Both the position numbers and the translations under genes were made by a program. A model generated the notes under the pieces. That model was not told where the DNA came from. It saw only the letters and a list, made by a program, of their open reading frames with translations, and did not search any database. Positions 37,501-45,789 of a DNA stretch of 53,199 nucleotides are shown here, piece after piece (position 1 is the first letter of the stretch; each line of letters opens with the position of its first letter). The stretch is from a virus: IMG/VR virus record IMGVR_UViG_3300025668_000008, positions 1 through 53,199 of that record; one strand, 5' to 3'.

Positions 37501-40500
37501 GAGTCAGTAGAAGTATTTGGATATGCAGAAACTCTTGCCATTAGTGCAATGAGAAACGAAGCATTTGGTGTATCGGATGTCCAAAACTATGCTTCTGGTC
37601 TTCTTCAAAATTTTGACAATAGTATTACTATTGATAATAGTTCACCTTATTGTGCAAACGTAGCAAGTGCTATTAGTACTCTATTTGGTATTCTTACAAC
37701 TGCTATTGGTACTACTGCAACTCCTGGTAATCTTTCTGGGGTTACAAGAACTCCATCGGGCAGTAATAATAATAAACTGTATCATGATGGTTATCAGTTT
37801 TGGATTAGTACAGATGATGGAATTTTATATTCATATGACGGTCGTAAGTGGGGACTGACCGCAGGTACTGCAGGTCTAAACTTTACTGCATTAGGTTCTA
37901 GTTATGATGCATTTGTTGCATTTGAAACAGCAACTAATAAATTTTACTATTCTACTGAGTTAGTAAATGATGGTACATCTACTGAAGAGACCTTCAGAGA
38001 TACTACTATTTCTAATACATATGAAGCAAACAGAGATTATGTTTGTGCTAATGTACAATCTGCAATCTACACATACTTTGGTATTATTGATACTGTAATT
38101 TCTGGCGGAACTGCTCCAGATAGAATTCTTCCAGAAAAATCATTTACAGACAATGGAGTTAAATTTGTTACTTTTGCGAGAAACTTCTTAGATCTTCCTA
38201 TTATTGAAGCATCTCCATATATCTTTAACTCTTCTGTAATTTCATTCCTTGGTGGATCTGGTTGCGAAATTGATGGTGGTAAAGTTGCAGATCCAAACGT
38301 CATTAGACCAGGATTACCTCCTCAGGGTAAATCGATGGTTGCTGCAGCATTCACGATCATCTCATTTGGTGGTACTGGATATAGAGTTATTAATGATGGT
38401 TATACTCAACTGGTTTCGGTATTCTGTATCTTCACATTTGATGGTTGTATCGTCGAAACTGGTGGTTATGCATCACTGACTAACTCTGCATCAAACTTTG
38501 GTATCTATTCACTGAGATCATCTGGTTTTAGAGAAACTGCTTATACATTTGATATTGGTGTTGTTGATGACGTAACATTTGATTTAATTGGCACGCCCAC
38601 ATTTGATATCGTTCAACTGAACAGTGAACCAAGAGAACATTATGTCTTTAAAATTGATGGCATTAAATCAGTTTTAAAGGCAAGTGAAAATCCTGAATAT
38701 TTTATTGACGCAGTACTTCAAGCATCTGGATCTGAAGCATTGGTGCAAGCAGACCAGCAGATGTTCCTGATTGGTAATGAAAACAGATATACTGATGCTG
38801 CAGTACTAATTGAGAATAATAAAAAGTACATTGCAGAAGAAGCATTTTATACAGAACTGTATCAAAATACTTATTCATTCCAAGCAAATTATGCCAAGTG
38901 CATCAGAGATACTGAACTGATTATTCAAGCTATTGCTGATGATATCAGAGATGATGGTAACGCATTTACTTGGGATGCAGGTAAAACATATATTGAAAAC
39001 TCAGGTGTTGCTCACGTCACAGGATATACTGCAGCAACTAAAGCAGTATTTGATGAGGCAATTATTCTTTGTAAGAAAGCAATTAATAACCAACTCTTAG
39101 AGTTTGGAACTACGCCAACTACTGAACAAACCAATGCCTATTATCATGTTGCACAGTATACGACTGTAAAACCATATGTTGATACTACTGTAATTCATGA
39201 CGTATCATCTCCAGCAGGGGAAACTGGTCTGCCTACAGATCTTTATAGTAGTTCTGATTGTGCTAATGTACAAACAGCTATTGACACATTAAATACTCTC
39301 CTTGATGAAATTCTGGATAATCCATCAGTAACTACACCAATGCCTTCGGGTGCGGCGAGAAATGATGGTCAATTCACTCTTGACAACTCAACTCGTTATA
39401 AAGTATTAAACCATCCAATCAATTTACATAGACCATCTATTTGTAACTCTTCTTCACATACGTGGGAATTTTCTGGTTCGGGAATTGATTATAATGCCCT
39501 GCCACAAAATGGCGGTAAGAGAGGATCAGAAGATACAAAAGATTTTGAACAAGTATCTCAAAATAATGGTCGTGTTTATGCATCAGGTACTGATGAACTT
39601 GGTAACTTTAAAGTTGGTTACTTTGCTAACATTGAAAATAGAACGGGTAATATTACCTTTGGTGGTACTGTTGAAATTGAAGAAGTTGCATTCTTGAAAA
39701 TTAAAGGTGGAGATCTTGAAATTGTTGGTTTCTCCGGCAATGAAAAACTTGGTGACGTTACATTAGGTTCTACTGAACAGAGAAGTGCTAGAATTCTAGC
39801 AACTCAATCTTCTATCAGAGAATATATTACTAATAATTATGGTAATTATAAGAACAAACCATATGGTACAACTCCATCTCCTGGAAATCTTGTACAGTTA
39901 GGTTCTGATGGTAGAATTAATATTGATCAGATCCCAGCACTGAGACCATTTAATGTCTTTACTGTTGCAGATCTTAACGCACGTCTTGAACTAGAAGGAG
40001 CACTTGCAGGTGATATTGCAATTCAATTAGCACCAAATAATATTTCATATATTCTTAATAATGATACATATGCTCAGATTCTTGAGTTTACACCAGATAC
40101 CACATATACCTTTTCGGTAAATGATATTGTAAGTGGTTCACCAACAAATGCACAAGGTACTGTTTCTAGTTACATTCATGGTGAAGTATCTCCACTTGTA
40201 AATATTATTACAGGTGGTTCTGGTTATACCACAGCACCATCTGTCACGATTGGCATTCAATATGAAAACAGCACTGGTTATAGTTCTGGTGCCCAGGTTG
40301 CAGCAAATGGATATCTTTACACTGTAACTGCATCTGGTACAACCTCAGCATCTGGTACTGGTCCAAATCATACCACTGGATCTGCAACAGATGGAACAGT
40401 AACATTTGAACATGTAGGTGTATCTGCACAAGCAACTGCAAGTATTGATAGTAACCGAGTATCTAATGTTGAAATTATAACTAGGGGTTCTGGTTATACC

Positions 40501-43500
40501 TCAGTACCATCAATAACATTTGATAATACTGGAACAGGTGGTAGTGGAGCAAATGTATCAGTATCAATTAGGAGTAGATTAGAAGTTGTTCTGATTGGTA
40601 ATATTAAATTTGCATCTCAGGATACTATTCAAGATTCTAGTGGAACACCACAGACAGTTACAGTCGGTAATGTTGTCAATACTTCATCTCAATTAGAAAC
40701 AAATTGGGTTCAGTTAACTTCAACTAACATTGACGCTGGTTCTATTACTAGTGGTGTTATTAATCCAGGAAGATTAGCAAACATTACTTCTAATTATCCT
40801 GCAAATTCTAATACTTATCTTAGAGGTGATTCCACCTTTGTACCTGTTGTTTCTTCATTAAGAGTTAACAATAGCGACACTCCAATTATTATTAATTCTT
40901 CTAATCAGAGAGGTTCTTATATTGATTCGATAGAAATCGTAGATGGTGGTGAAAATTATGCAATCTCTGGTTTTGGTTCTGGCATAGGAACACTTCAATC
41001 TCAGATTGTATCTGGTGGTAATGGTGAAGGATTCCTTGCTGATTTTACAGTTAGTGATGGTGCAGTTAAGAGTATTGCAGTTACTAATGGTGGATCTGGT
41101 TATCGTCTTGTTATTGACGAAAACGTAACACCTGTACAATTTGCCGAAGAACCCCCTACTGTTATTTTCAGAGATTCTAATGGTAACGTTGTTGTAAACG
41201 TTGTAGCGAAAGCAATCACAACAAATGGTGTTGTCACTGAAATTAGAATTATTGATGGTGGTAGTGGATTCACAGTTGCTCCAACTATTGAATTTACAGG
41301 TGTTGGTAACAGTGCTGCTGCAACCTCATCAATTGCTGATGGTGTAATCTCAAGAATTGCTGTCGTTGAAGGTGGTCTTAACTTTACTGCAGATTTTACA
41401 ATTAATCCATTACCTGCAGCAATTACAAATCCTGGCGGAGATGATGATCTTGATGCTGAAGCAAAACTTGCAACAGTATCTAAGATCTTCAATGATATTA
41501 CAATTGAGATTAAGCGTGGTGATAACTTAACGATTGCAGGTGATGACTTCAGTAACCTTGGTGTTTGGAGATTTTATAAAGAGCAGTGGGACTTTGGACC
41601 TGATGGTGCATTGACACTTAAAGAAGGTCCTGGATCTGGTCTTAACGCTGATTTACTTGATAACCAAGAAAAAGAATTTTATACAAATGCAGACAATATT
41701 GACCAAGGTACTCTTGGTGTTGACTTCCTTTCGGGTGAGTACAACATTGGTATTACAGGTCAATCTGGTACTACACTTAACCTCTCAATTTCTGATGTTA
41801 GACAGCAAACTCTTGCTCCGTCTAACGCACCTCTAGGAACTGCTGGTGCATGGAAAAAGAACAGTGATGATGGATTGCTTGATGGTGGAACTGACCACAC
41901 CAAGTATACATCTAGAAGAGGTATTGGTACTGGAACTACATTTGATGGTTATGCAATTACTCAATTTGCATATACAGATAACAATAATCAGTGGATTCGT
42001 GGTAGTGGTGGAAACTTCGTTGGTTCTATTGCAATCTCACAGTCAGGTAATGGATATACTCCTGGACAATATAAGTCCGTTCCTCTTGGTGGCGGTGAAG
42101 GATATGGTTTAGAAGCAGATATTACTGTTGGATCTAACGGAAAAATTACTGATGTAGTTATTAGTAATACTGGTTATGGGTATAATGAATCAGATAATGC
42201 TCCACAGACATTCACCTGCGTATTACCTCAAAATATATTTGGTATTGATAATGGTCGTCAATATGACTCAGGTTATATTCAATGGAGTGCTGGTGCTAAT
42301 TATAATATTGGAGATAAAGTATTTGTTGCACAAACAATTGGATTTGGTAGATTATATAATGTCGTAACTCCAGGTACTGCAGGTACTCAAGAACCTACTC
42401 ACTCAAGTGGTTCTGCTCAAGCAACTAGTGGCACTGCCGTATTTGATTTTGCTGGATCTCTTGCTGCTGAACTTACTGCAACTCTTGCTACGGTCAATGC
42501 AAACCAATGGAGTTCTTGGTACAAATTGTGGTCTAGTGGTAATGATAGCAATTCTTCTGGATTAAATGCCACATTCTTAAAAGGTAAATCAGAAACATTT
42601 TTACAATCTGCTACTAACACCAATTTTGGATACTTAAGTAATAGTAGAATTGCAAATAATTTGGCACCTAAGTCAATTACTGATTCTTTAAAAGTTACAA
42701 GATTTAACCCTCAAGTACAAATTAATACTGGTGTTATTTATGAATTTACTGTAGATAATATCTTATTTAAATATAAAGATCTTCAGATGCTTGACACTGG
42801 TTCTTCTTCAGCAAATTTAAATGGAGATACATTCTTCTCAGTTAATTTGTATACTAAAACTAATGTTAACCAAGGCACTATTAATGTTATTGACGTTACT
42901 CCAATCTATGAAGCACAATATGTGTGGAATTTTGGATTTAGTGCTATACAAAATGCAGTTGATTTTGATCCAGAAACTGTATATCAAGTAGGCGATTTAG
43001 TATATGTTACTATTGCAGGAACTCTTGGTGAAGATGTATATTTGTATGAAGTAACTGTTGCTGGCGAATCTGGAACTACTTCACTAAACCATACAAGTGG
43101 TTCTCTATATAACGGCACCGCTGAATTTAAATTTGTATCTAATGGCATTCCACCCAGTAGAGAGATACAATATAATAATAACATTTATGAAACTGATGAG
43201 TTTATTAGAACTCCAACAATTTATAATAACAATTTAGTTCTTGGTGTTGGTACTTTATTAATCGCTAACCAAAATCTATATGAAGTGACCACTGCAGGTA
43301 CAACTTCAGCATCGGGTAATGGTCCATCTCATACAATAGGAGCAGCGACAGATGGTAGTGTTGGATTAACTTATGTAAGTGCAAGACCTAATATTATTCC
43401 AATTCATGGTCCAGATGATGGATCGGTAAGTGGCGTAACATGGAGTAGAGCATCTCAACTTTCACATACTAAAGTACAAGCAGAACTTATCTCTGGCGTT

Positions 43501-45036
43501 CTTAATGAAACCGTTGTTAAGTTTGGTACTGCAGTAGAACCTGCAACTTACTATCCTATTTCTGATTTTGGTATTACTTCACTTGATACGTATTCAATTG
43601 ATAAGCATAAATTATATGCTGATGGATCAGGAAATCCAGTTATATCACTTGGCAACGAATCTGAATCTACCAGTGGTCAGATTAGATTCTTTACTAGTGG
43701 CAATGCATTTACTTTAGCAAATGGTGATCCTAATCTTAATGGTTATGATGCACGAATTATTTCCTCTGGTGGTACTTCTACTGTTGGCACCGGTACTATT
43801 AATTTACAAGCAAATGCTGCTCAAGTTAATGGCAATAATATCTGGCACGCAGGTAACATTACATTCAATAATGGTATTGATACGGTCAATGCAGCATATG
43901 ATGCTCAAGCAAATGGACAAGGTGTAATTAGAGATAGCAACGGTGACATTGGATTTAGAAATGCCTATGGTGATCTAATTGGTATTGCTTCTGAAAACTT
44001 ACCACTATCTGGTGGTACTTTAACTGGTCAATTAAAACAGGAAGTTACAGATAGCACTGCATGGACTCCAGTAGATAATTCTACAATCTATAGATACACT
44101 CCATATCCACATGAACTTGCAATTCTGAATACTGAAGCAGGCAATGCATCGGCATTCTCCTCATTATACCTACAGGCAGGTAGGGCATCTGACGGTGCAA
44201 GATATTCTTCTGCAAGAATTACTGCAGTTAAGTCAGGTGATTATCGTACTGATCTTGTATTTGGTGTTCGTGATTCTGACTTCTTTGAGAGAATTAGAAT
44301 TCGTTACAATGGAAACGTAGGTATCGGAGTCACTGCTGCAAATATTAGTTCTAAACTAACTGTTAATGCAACTGGTGGTGGTGGTTGGAATCAAAATTCT
44401 AATACTGCAGGTATTCTCTTTAAAAACTTTGATAGCGATAATGGATATCCATCGTTCCTCACTATTGATAATGCCTTTGATAGAGACATTGGTATTGGTC
44501 TTGCACGTCAAGGAAATACCAAATGGGTTCTCTTTAATGATGGTGGATCATCACCAAATGATATCTTTAGAATTACTAATCTTCAAGGTGATTATGTATT
44601 CAGCATGTATCAGAGATCTGACGCTGCTGATGTTACCACCTCAAGAGTTGGTATGTACACGGGCACTTCAGTCCCAACACATACGCTGACAGTAAATGGT
44701 ACTTTCTCTGCTAAGAGTAAGTCCTTCCTTATCGATCACCCAACTAAGGAAAATTACAAACTTCAGCATGGTTCACTTGAGGGTCCTGAGCATGGTGTAT
44801 ACGTTCGTGGACGTGTCGCAGATGGTGTAATTACACTGCCAGATTACTGGTTACAACTTGTTGATGAAGACACCATTACAGTTCAACTCACTGGAATTGG
44901 TGACTCTGGCAATCGCTGGGTAGTTGATGTCGCTGACAATACAGTCACGACTGGTGGCGGGGCAGCGTTCTACTTTGTACAAGCAGAACGTAAGGATGTA
45001 CCTAAGATGGAAGTAGAAATGGAGGTTCAAGAATGA
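34528..45036 (+). CDS. Giant modular tail fibre protein (3502 aa)
   Basis: The order of recognisable parts is as follows. An N-terminal R-V-G-I-N-T-T-A-P segment with L-D-V-E-G-Q-I (fibre repeat, near 52-70). A pectin-lyase-type beta-helix start (about 147-260, with T-L-I-I-A-G-G-D-Y and S-V-V-G-D-N). A first CBM5/12-like repeat (378-430). Helical repeat 1 (582-689). An Asp-box propeller segment (691-905). Helical repeat 2 (911-1014). A second beta-helix part (about 1200-1350). Helical repeat 3 (1420-1526). The fibre motif NNGRVYASGTDELGNFKVG (near 1680). GxGY repeats from about 1890, more CBM-like repeats (1910-2950), and two 'LDG/LKG...NxxxGxLxxxR' shaft repeats. The C-terminal domain (about 3390-3502) starts with F-L-I-D-H-P-T-K-E-N and has H-G-S-L-E-G-P-E-H-G-V-Y-V-R-G. 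It is probably a long host-range fibre; which cell structure it binds cannot be read from sequence. Confidence 0.85.
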   Translation: MALEFNADKEILKSNSLKIKNDTSLNLRLGGGADEKSALFSQLSNDVDKLVRVGINTTAPQYELDVEGQIRTTTSIISDTAKINNLDIDTIVNAKLNLKAPVLQSFVDPETGDTFFPTSETPAFDDDTNKVATTNFVYNIATNDVGGRVYVSEQIGNDDFDGRSATKPVRTIKRGAQIAGTTPEKETLIIAGGDYLEDNPISIPDKCSVVGDNIRLCIIRPQNPNKHMFKNQNENYMIGVTFRDKIEVVDGFEQAIGTWDYAYVFDDKQRMYYDKTLGGQYGRQFPIGYQIFGEGIFRIEFDRASISDPDFQIGDEIVGVATGGRALITEISYGLPDSLNVSEQTSVDKGFITVDTVRGALEQGDTFKYSPVPAVGAVRWAPETAYTLGQQVFTDNTLYDVSIAGTSGLNEPSHQSGADTNGTLEFSFNSSIPQYIFTASNVKSLRPEGEVTEHVTTHPNYLIESCWFDSADPDWMYFRTQQYHTFEEGQWVEFTDLPNSGAGGDLNRFNGRQYITKRVEQLDGFSDTFAVFKDTPSQLGSESSQFSLTVFGAVVTSSDDYVKFSLLNSPFKFEESEKVGSRFLDGADLIRRNKEFIADEAVIRTKAKYTGLLIPDETQCKTDIKHLLNAVQYDLSNGGNAATLEAANYYKEGNALLHISPQLEETRYAFEQAREMAVLAIRNRIKYLSGSNLTAISNTLGGNINSVQWINTQFVAVGDGGLLATSPDGQTWTTQTNPLPGASYKDIVWNGTTTIVIGGDGGTGVVITSNNGTNWAVAESTLGSATVETIAWDDNEQWVGFGGTQWFTSNNGQEWTANGSFVPVNGSGTHSIVDVIWDYTNSQFVAVGSGGSVYTSPNGTTWTERSTSSTTFSAITSNEDVLIAAAGDEIFKSTDGINWEIGIAAPLVADRYADAADLILANQEIIAEIAVNKMLANNTGFNIPSGNQACKDDVIDFLKSMVIDLQYGGNDQTYDAANLYVTGTHVQGEEDESVEVFGYAETLAISAMRNEAFGVSDVQNYASGLLQNFDNSITIDNSSPYCANVASAISTLFGILTTAIGTTATPGNLSGVTRTPSGSNNNKLYHDGYQFWISTDDGILYSYDGRKWGLTAGTAGLNFTALGSSYDAFVAFETATNKFYYSTELVNDGTSTEETFRDTTISNTYEANRDYVCANVQSAIYTYFGIIDTVISGGTAPDRILPEKSFTDNGVKFVTFARNFLDLPIIEASPYIFNSSVISFLGGSGCEIDGGKVADPNVIRPGLPPQGKSMVAAAFTIISFGGTGYRVINDGYTQLVSVFCIFTFDGCIVETGGYASLTNSASNFGIYSLRSSGFRETAYTFDIGVVDDVTFDLIGTPTFDIVQLNSEPREHYVFKIDGIKSVLKASENPEYFIDAVLQASGSEALVQADQQMFLIGNENRYTDAAVLIENNKKYIAEEAFYTELYQNTYSFQANYAKCIRDTELIIQAIADDIRDDGNAFTWDAGKTYIENSGVAHVTGYTAATKAVFDEAIILCKKAINNQLLEFGTTPTTEQTNAYYHVAQYTTVKPYVDTTVIHDVSSPAGETGLPTDLYSSSDCANVQTAIDTLNTLLDEILDNPSVTTPMPSGAARNDGQFTLDNSTRYKVLNHPINLHRPSICNSSSHTWEFSGSGIDYNALPQNGGKRGSEDTKDFEQVSQNNGRVYASGTDELGNFKVGYFANIENRTGNITFGGTVEIEEVAFLKIKGGDLEIVGFSGNEKLGDVTLGSTEQRSARILATQSSIREYITNNYGNYKNKPYGTTPSPGNLVQLGSDGRINIDQIPALRPFNVFTVADLNARLELEGALAGDIAIQLAPNNISYILNNDTYAQILEFTPDTTYTFSVNDIVSGSPTNAQGTVSSYIHGEVSPLVNIITGGSGYTTAPSVTIGIQYENSTGYSSGAQVAANGYLYTVTASGTTSASGTGPNHTTGSATDGTVTFEHVGVSAQATASIDSNRVSNVEIITRGSGYTSVPSITFDNTGTGGSGANVSVSIRSRLEVVLIGNIKFASQDTIQDSSGTPQTVTVGNVVNTSSQLETNWVQLTSTNIDAGSITSGVINPGRLANITSNYPANSNTYLRGDSTFVPVVSSLRVNNSDTPIIINSSNQRGSYIDSIEIVDGGENYAISGFGSGIGTLQSQIVSGGNGEGFLADFTVSDGAVKSIAVTNGGSGYRLVIDENVTPVQFAEEPPTVIFRDSNGNVVVNVVAKAITTNGVVTEIRIIDGGSGFTVAPTIEFTGVGNSAAATSSIADGVISRIAVVEGGLNFTADFTINPLPAAITNPGGDDDLDAEAKLATVSKIFNDITIEIKRGDNLTIAGDDFSNLGVWRFYKEQWDFGPDGALTLKEGPGSGLNADLLDNQEKEFYTNADNIDQGTLGVDFLSGEYNIGITGQSGTTLNLSISDVRQQTLAPSNAPLGTAGAWKKNSDDGLLDGGTDHTKYTSRRGIGTGTTFDGYAITQFAYTDNNNQWIRGSGGNFVGSIAISQSGNGYTPGQYKSVPLGGGEGYGLEADITVGSNGKITDVVISNTGYGYNESDNAPQTFTCVLPQNIFGIDNGRQYDSGYIQWSAGANYNIGDKVFVAQTIGFGRLYNVVTPGTAGTQEPTHSSGSAQATSGTAVFDFAGSLAAELTATLATVNANQWSSWYKLWSSGNDSNSSGLNATFLKGKSETFLQSATNTNFGYLSNSRIANNLAPKSITDSLKVTRFNPQVQINTGVIYEFTVDNILFKYKDLQMLDTGSSSANLNGDTFFSVNLYTKTNVNQGTINVIDVTPIYEAQYVWNFGFSAIQNAVDFDPETVYQVGDLVYVTIAGTLGEDVYLYEVTVAGESGTTSLNHTSGSLYNGTAEFKFVSNGIPPSREIQYNNNIYETDEFIRTPTIYNNNLVLGVGTLLIANQNLYEVTTAGTTSASGNGPSHTIGAATDGSVGLTYVSARPNIIPIHGPDDGSVSGVTWSRASQLSHTKVQAELISGVLNETVVKFGTAVEPATYYPISDFGITSLDTYSIDKHKLYADGSGNPVISLGNESESTSGQIRFFTSGNAFTLANGDPNLNGYDARIISSGGTSTVGTGTINLQANAAQVNGNNIWHAGNITFNNGIDTVNAAYDAQANGQGVIRDSNGDIGFRNAYGDLIGIASENLPLSGGTLTGQLKQEVTDSTAWTPVDNSTIYRYTPYPHELAILNTEAGNASAFSSLYLQAGRASDGARYSSARITAVKSGDYRTDLVFGVRDSDFFERIRIRYNGNVGIGVTAANISSKLTVNATGGGGWNQNSNTAGILFKNFDSDNGYPSFLTIDNAFDRDIGIGLARQGNTKWVLFNDGGSSPNDIFRITNLQGDYVFSMYQRSDAADVTTSRVGMYTGTSVPTHTLTVNGTFSAKSKSFLIDHPTKENYKLQHGSLEGPEHGVYVRGRVADGVITLPDYWLQLVDEDTITVQLTGIGDSGNRWVVDVADNTVTTGGGAAFYFVQAERKDVPKMEVEMEVQE
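36271..39107 (+). repeat. Three helical repeats in the 3502-aa fibre
   Basis: Copies lie at 36271-36594 (residues 582-689), 37258-37569 (911-1014) and 38785-39107 (1420-1526). Each reads R-(F/Y)-x-D-(G/A)-A-x-L-I-x-x-N-x-x-(F/I/Y)-I-A-E/D, then a single Cys followed by an acidic residue (QCKTD, ACKDD, KCIRD), then D-(L/I)-x-x-(G/D)-G-N and a Tyr-rich helix. They are a helical island in an otherwise beta-rich protein. A second shorter repeat, C-A-N-V-x-x-A-I, follows copies 2 and 3 (starts near 37650, 38045 and 39259). Confidence 0.8.
36600..37240 (+). other. Asp-box (BNR-like) beta-propeller segment in the 3502-aa fibre
   Basis: Five Asp-box motifs of the S-x-(D/N)-G-x-x-W type occur at residues 726-732 (SPDGQTW), 769-775 (SNNGTNW), 809-815 (SNNGQEW), 856-862 (SPNGTTW) and 893-899 (STDGINW), 37-47 residues apart, the size of one propeller blade. 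A sixth (SYDGRKW, 1102-1108) lies beyond helical repeat 2. Between the boxes come strands such as F-V-A-V-G-D-G-G, as expected. No sialidase catalytic arginine triad is evident, so a binding role is more likely. Confidence 0.8.
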
Positions 45037-45779
45037 GTTCCATATATGGTCCAAGTATTCCAATGAGAGAATTAAAAATTCTACTCGATGCTAATAATAA
45101 TATCAGTTATCCTGGTACTGGGACTCAGATTTTTGATTTAAGTGGTAATCAAAATAACTATAATATTTTTGGAACTATCCCTATAATTGACGAAACTACT
45201 TATAAATACTGGGATTTTTCTGGTAATGACAATGGGGATGCAAATTCACGCTCATATAATGCACCTCTAGGTATTACTAGTGCTGTTGGTAATATGGATG
45301 CTATGGGTCTTACTAGAACTGGAAGTTTTACTATTTCTTTTTGGTATACTCATGATGGTTCTGGAGGTCAAATTAGTTTAGTTGCTAATGCTGGTGGTGG
45401 TGATGGATATAGATTCGGACCTTCTGGTGGAGGATATTATTGGTTAATGGGTCCAGGATATCGTGAAGGTATTTACTATAGCAGTGCTGGGGGTGGAGAC
45501 AGTAATTGGCATTTAGTCAGTGGGGTGTTTGACCGAGCAAATGAATATGGAAGATCAGGTGGTGCTAGTGTGCATCTGTATCATGATGGGGAATATTTAG
45601 GAGATGTTGGTAATTTTTCATCACAAACTACTATGACATCTGGTCCTCCAAATATTTCTAGAAATCCTTGCTGTCTTCGATTTGACGGTAAATTAAATTC
45701 TTTCTTTTGGCATGATACAGCATTAAATTCTGTAGAGTGTAAACAACTTTATGATGCATATTCACAACGTTTCTTATAA
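45033..45779 (+). CDS. LamG/concanavalin-A-like protein A (248 aa)
   Basis: The start overlaps the stop of the 3502-residue fibre by four bases (ATGA). The protein is a single jelly-roll domain of the type common in T4-like phages: L-K-I-L-L-D-A-N-N, S-Y-P-G-T-G, D-L-S-G-N-Q-N near the N-terminus; G-S-F-T-I-S-F-W-Y in the middle; W-H-L-V-S-G-V-F-D-R; and F-D-G-K-L-N-S-F-F-W near the C-terminus, ending in helix C-K-Q-L-Y-D-A-Y. Such domains often bind glycans. The coupling to the fibre gene suggests it forms a receptor-binding tip or a side subunit on that fibre. It is a paralogue of the next gene. Confidence 0.82.
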   Translation: MSSIYGPSIPMRELKILLDANNNISYPGTGTQIFDLSGNQNNYNIFGTIPIIDETTYKYWDFSGNDNGDANSRSYNAPLGITSAVGNMDAMGLTRTGSFTISFWYTHDGSGGQISLVANAGGGDGYRFGPSGGGYYWLMGPGYREGIYYSSAGGGDSNWHLVSGVFDRANEYGRSGGASVHLYHDGEYLGDVGNFSSQTTMTSGPPNISRNPCCLRFDGKLNSFFWHDTALNSVECKQLYDAYSQRFL

Positions 45780-45789
45780 GGTATAAATT

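Noticed and set aside
2498-45036. Assembly fusion as the cause of the four giant frames
   Set aside because: Each frame has a plausible fibre or baseplate N-terminus, tight spacing to neighbours and continuous coding character. Similar sizes are known in marine T4-like phages.
45782-45788. TATAAAT just before the second LamG gene as a late promoter
   Set aside because: It ends one base before the ATG at 45790, so no leader or ribosome site could follow. The last base of the motif also differs.
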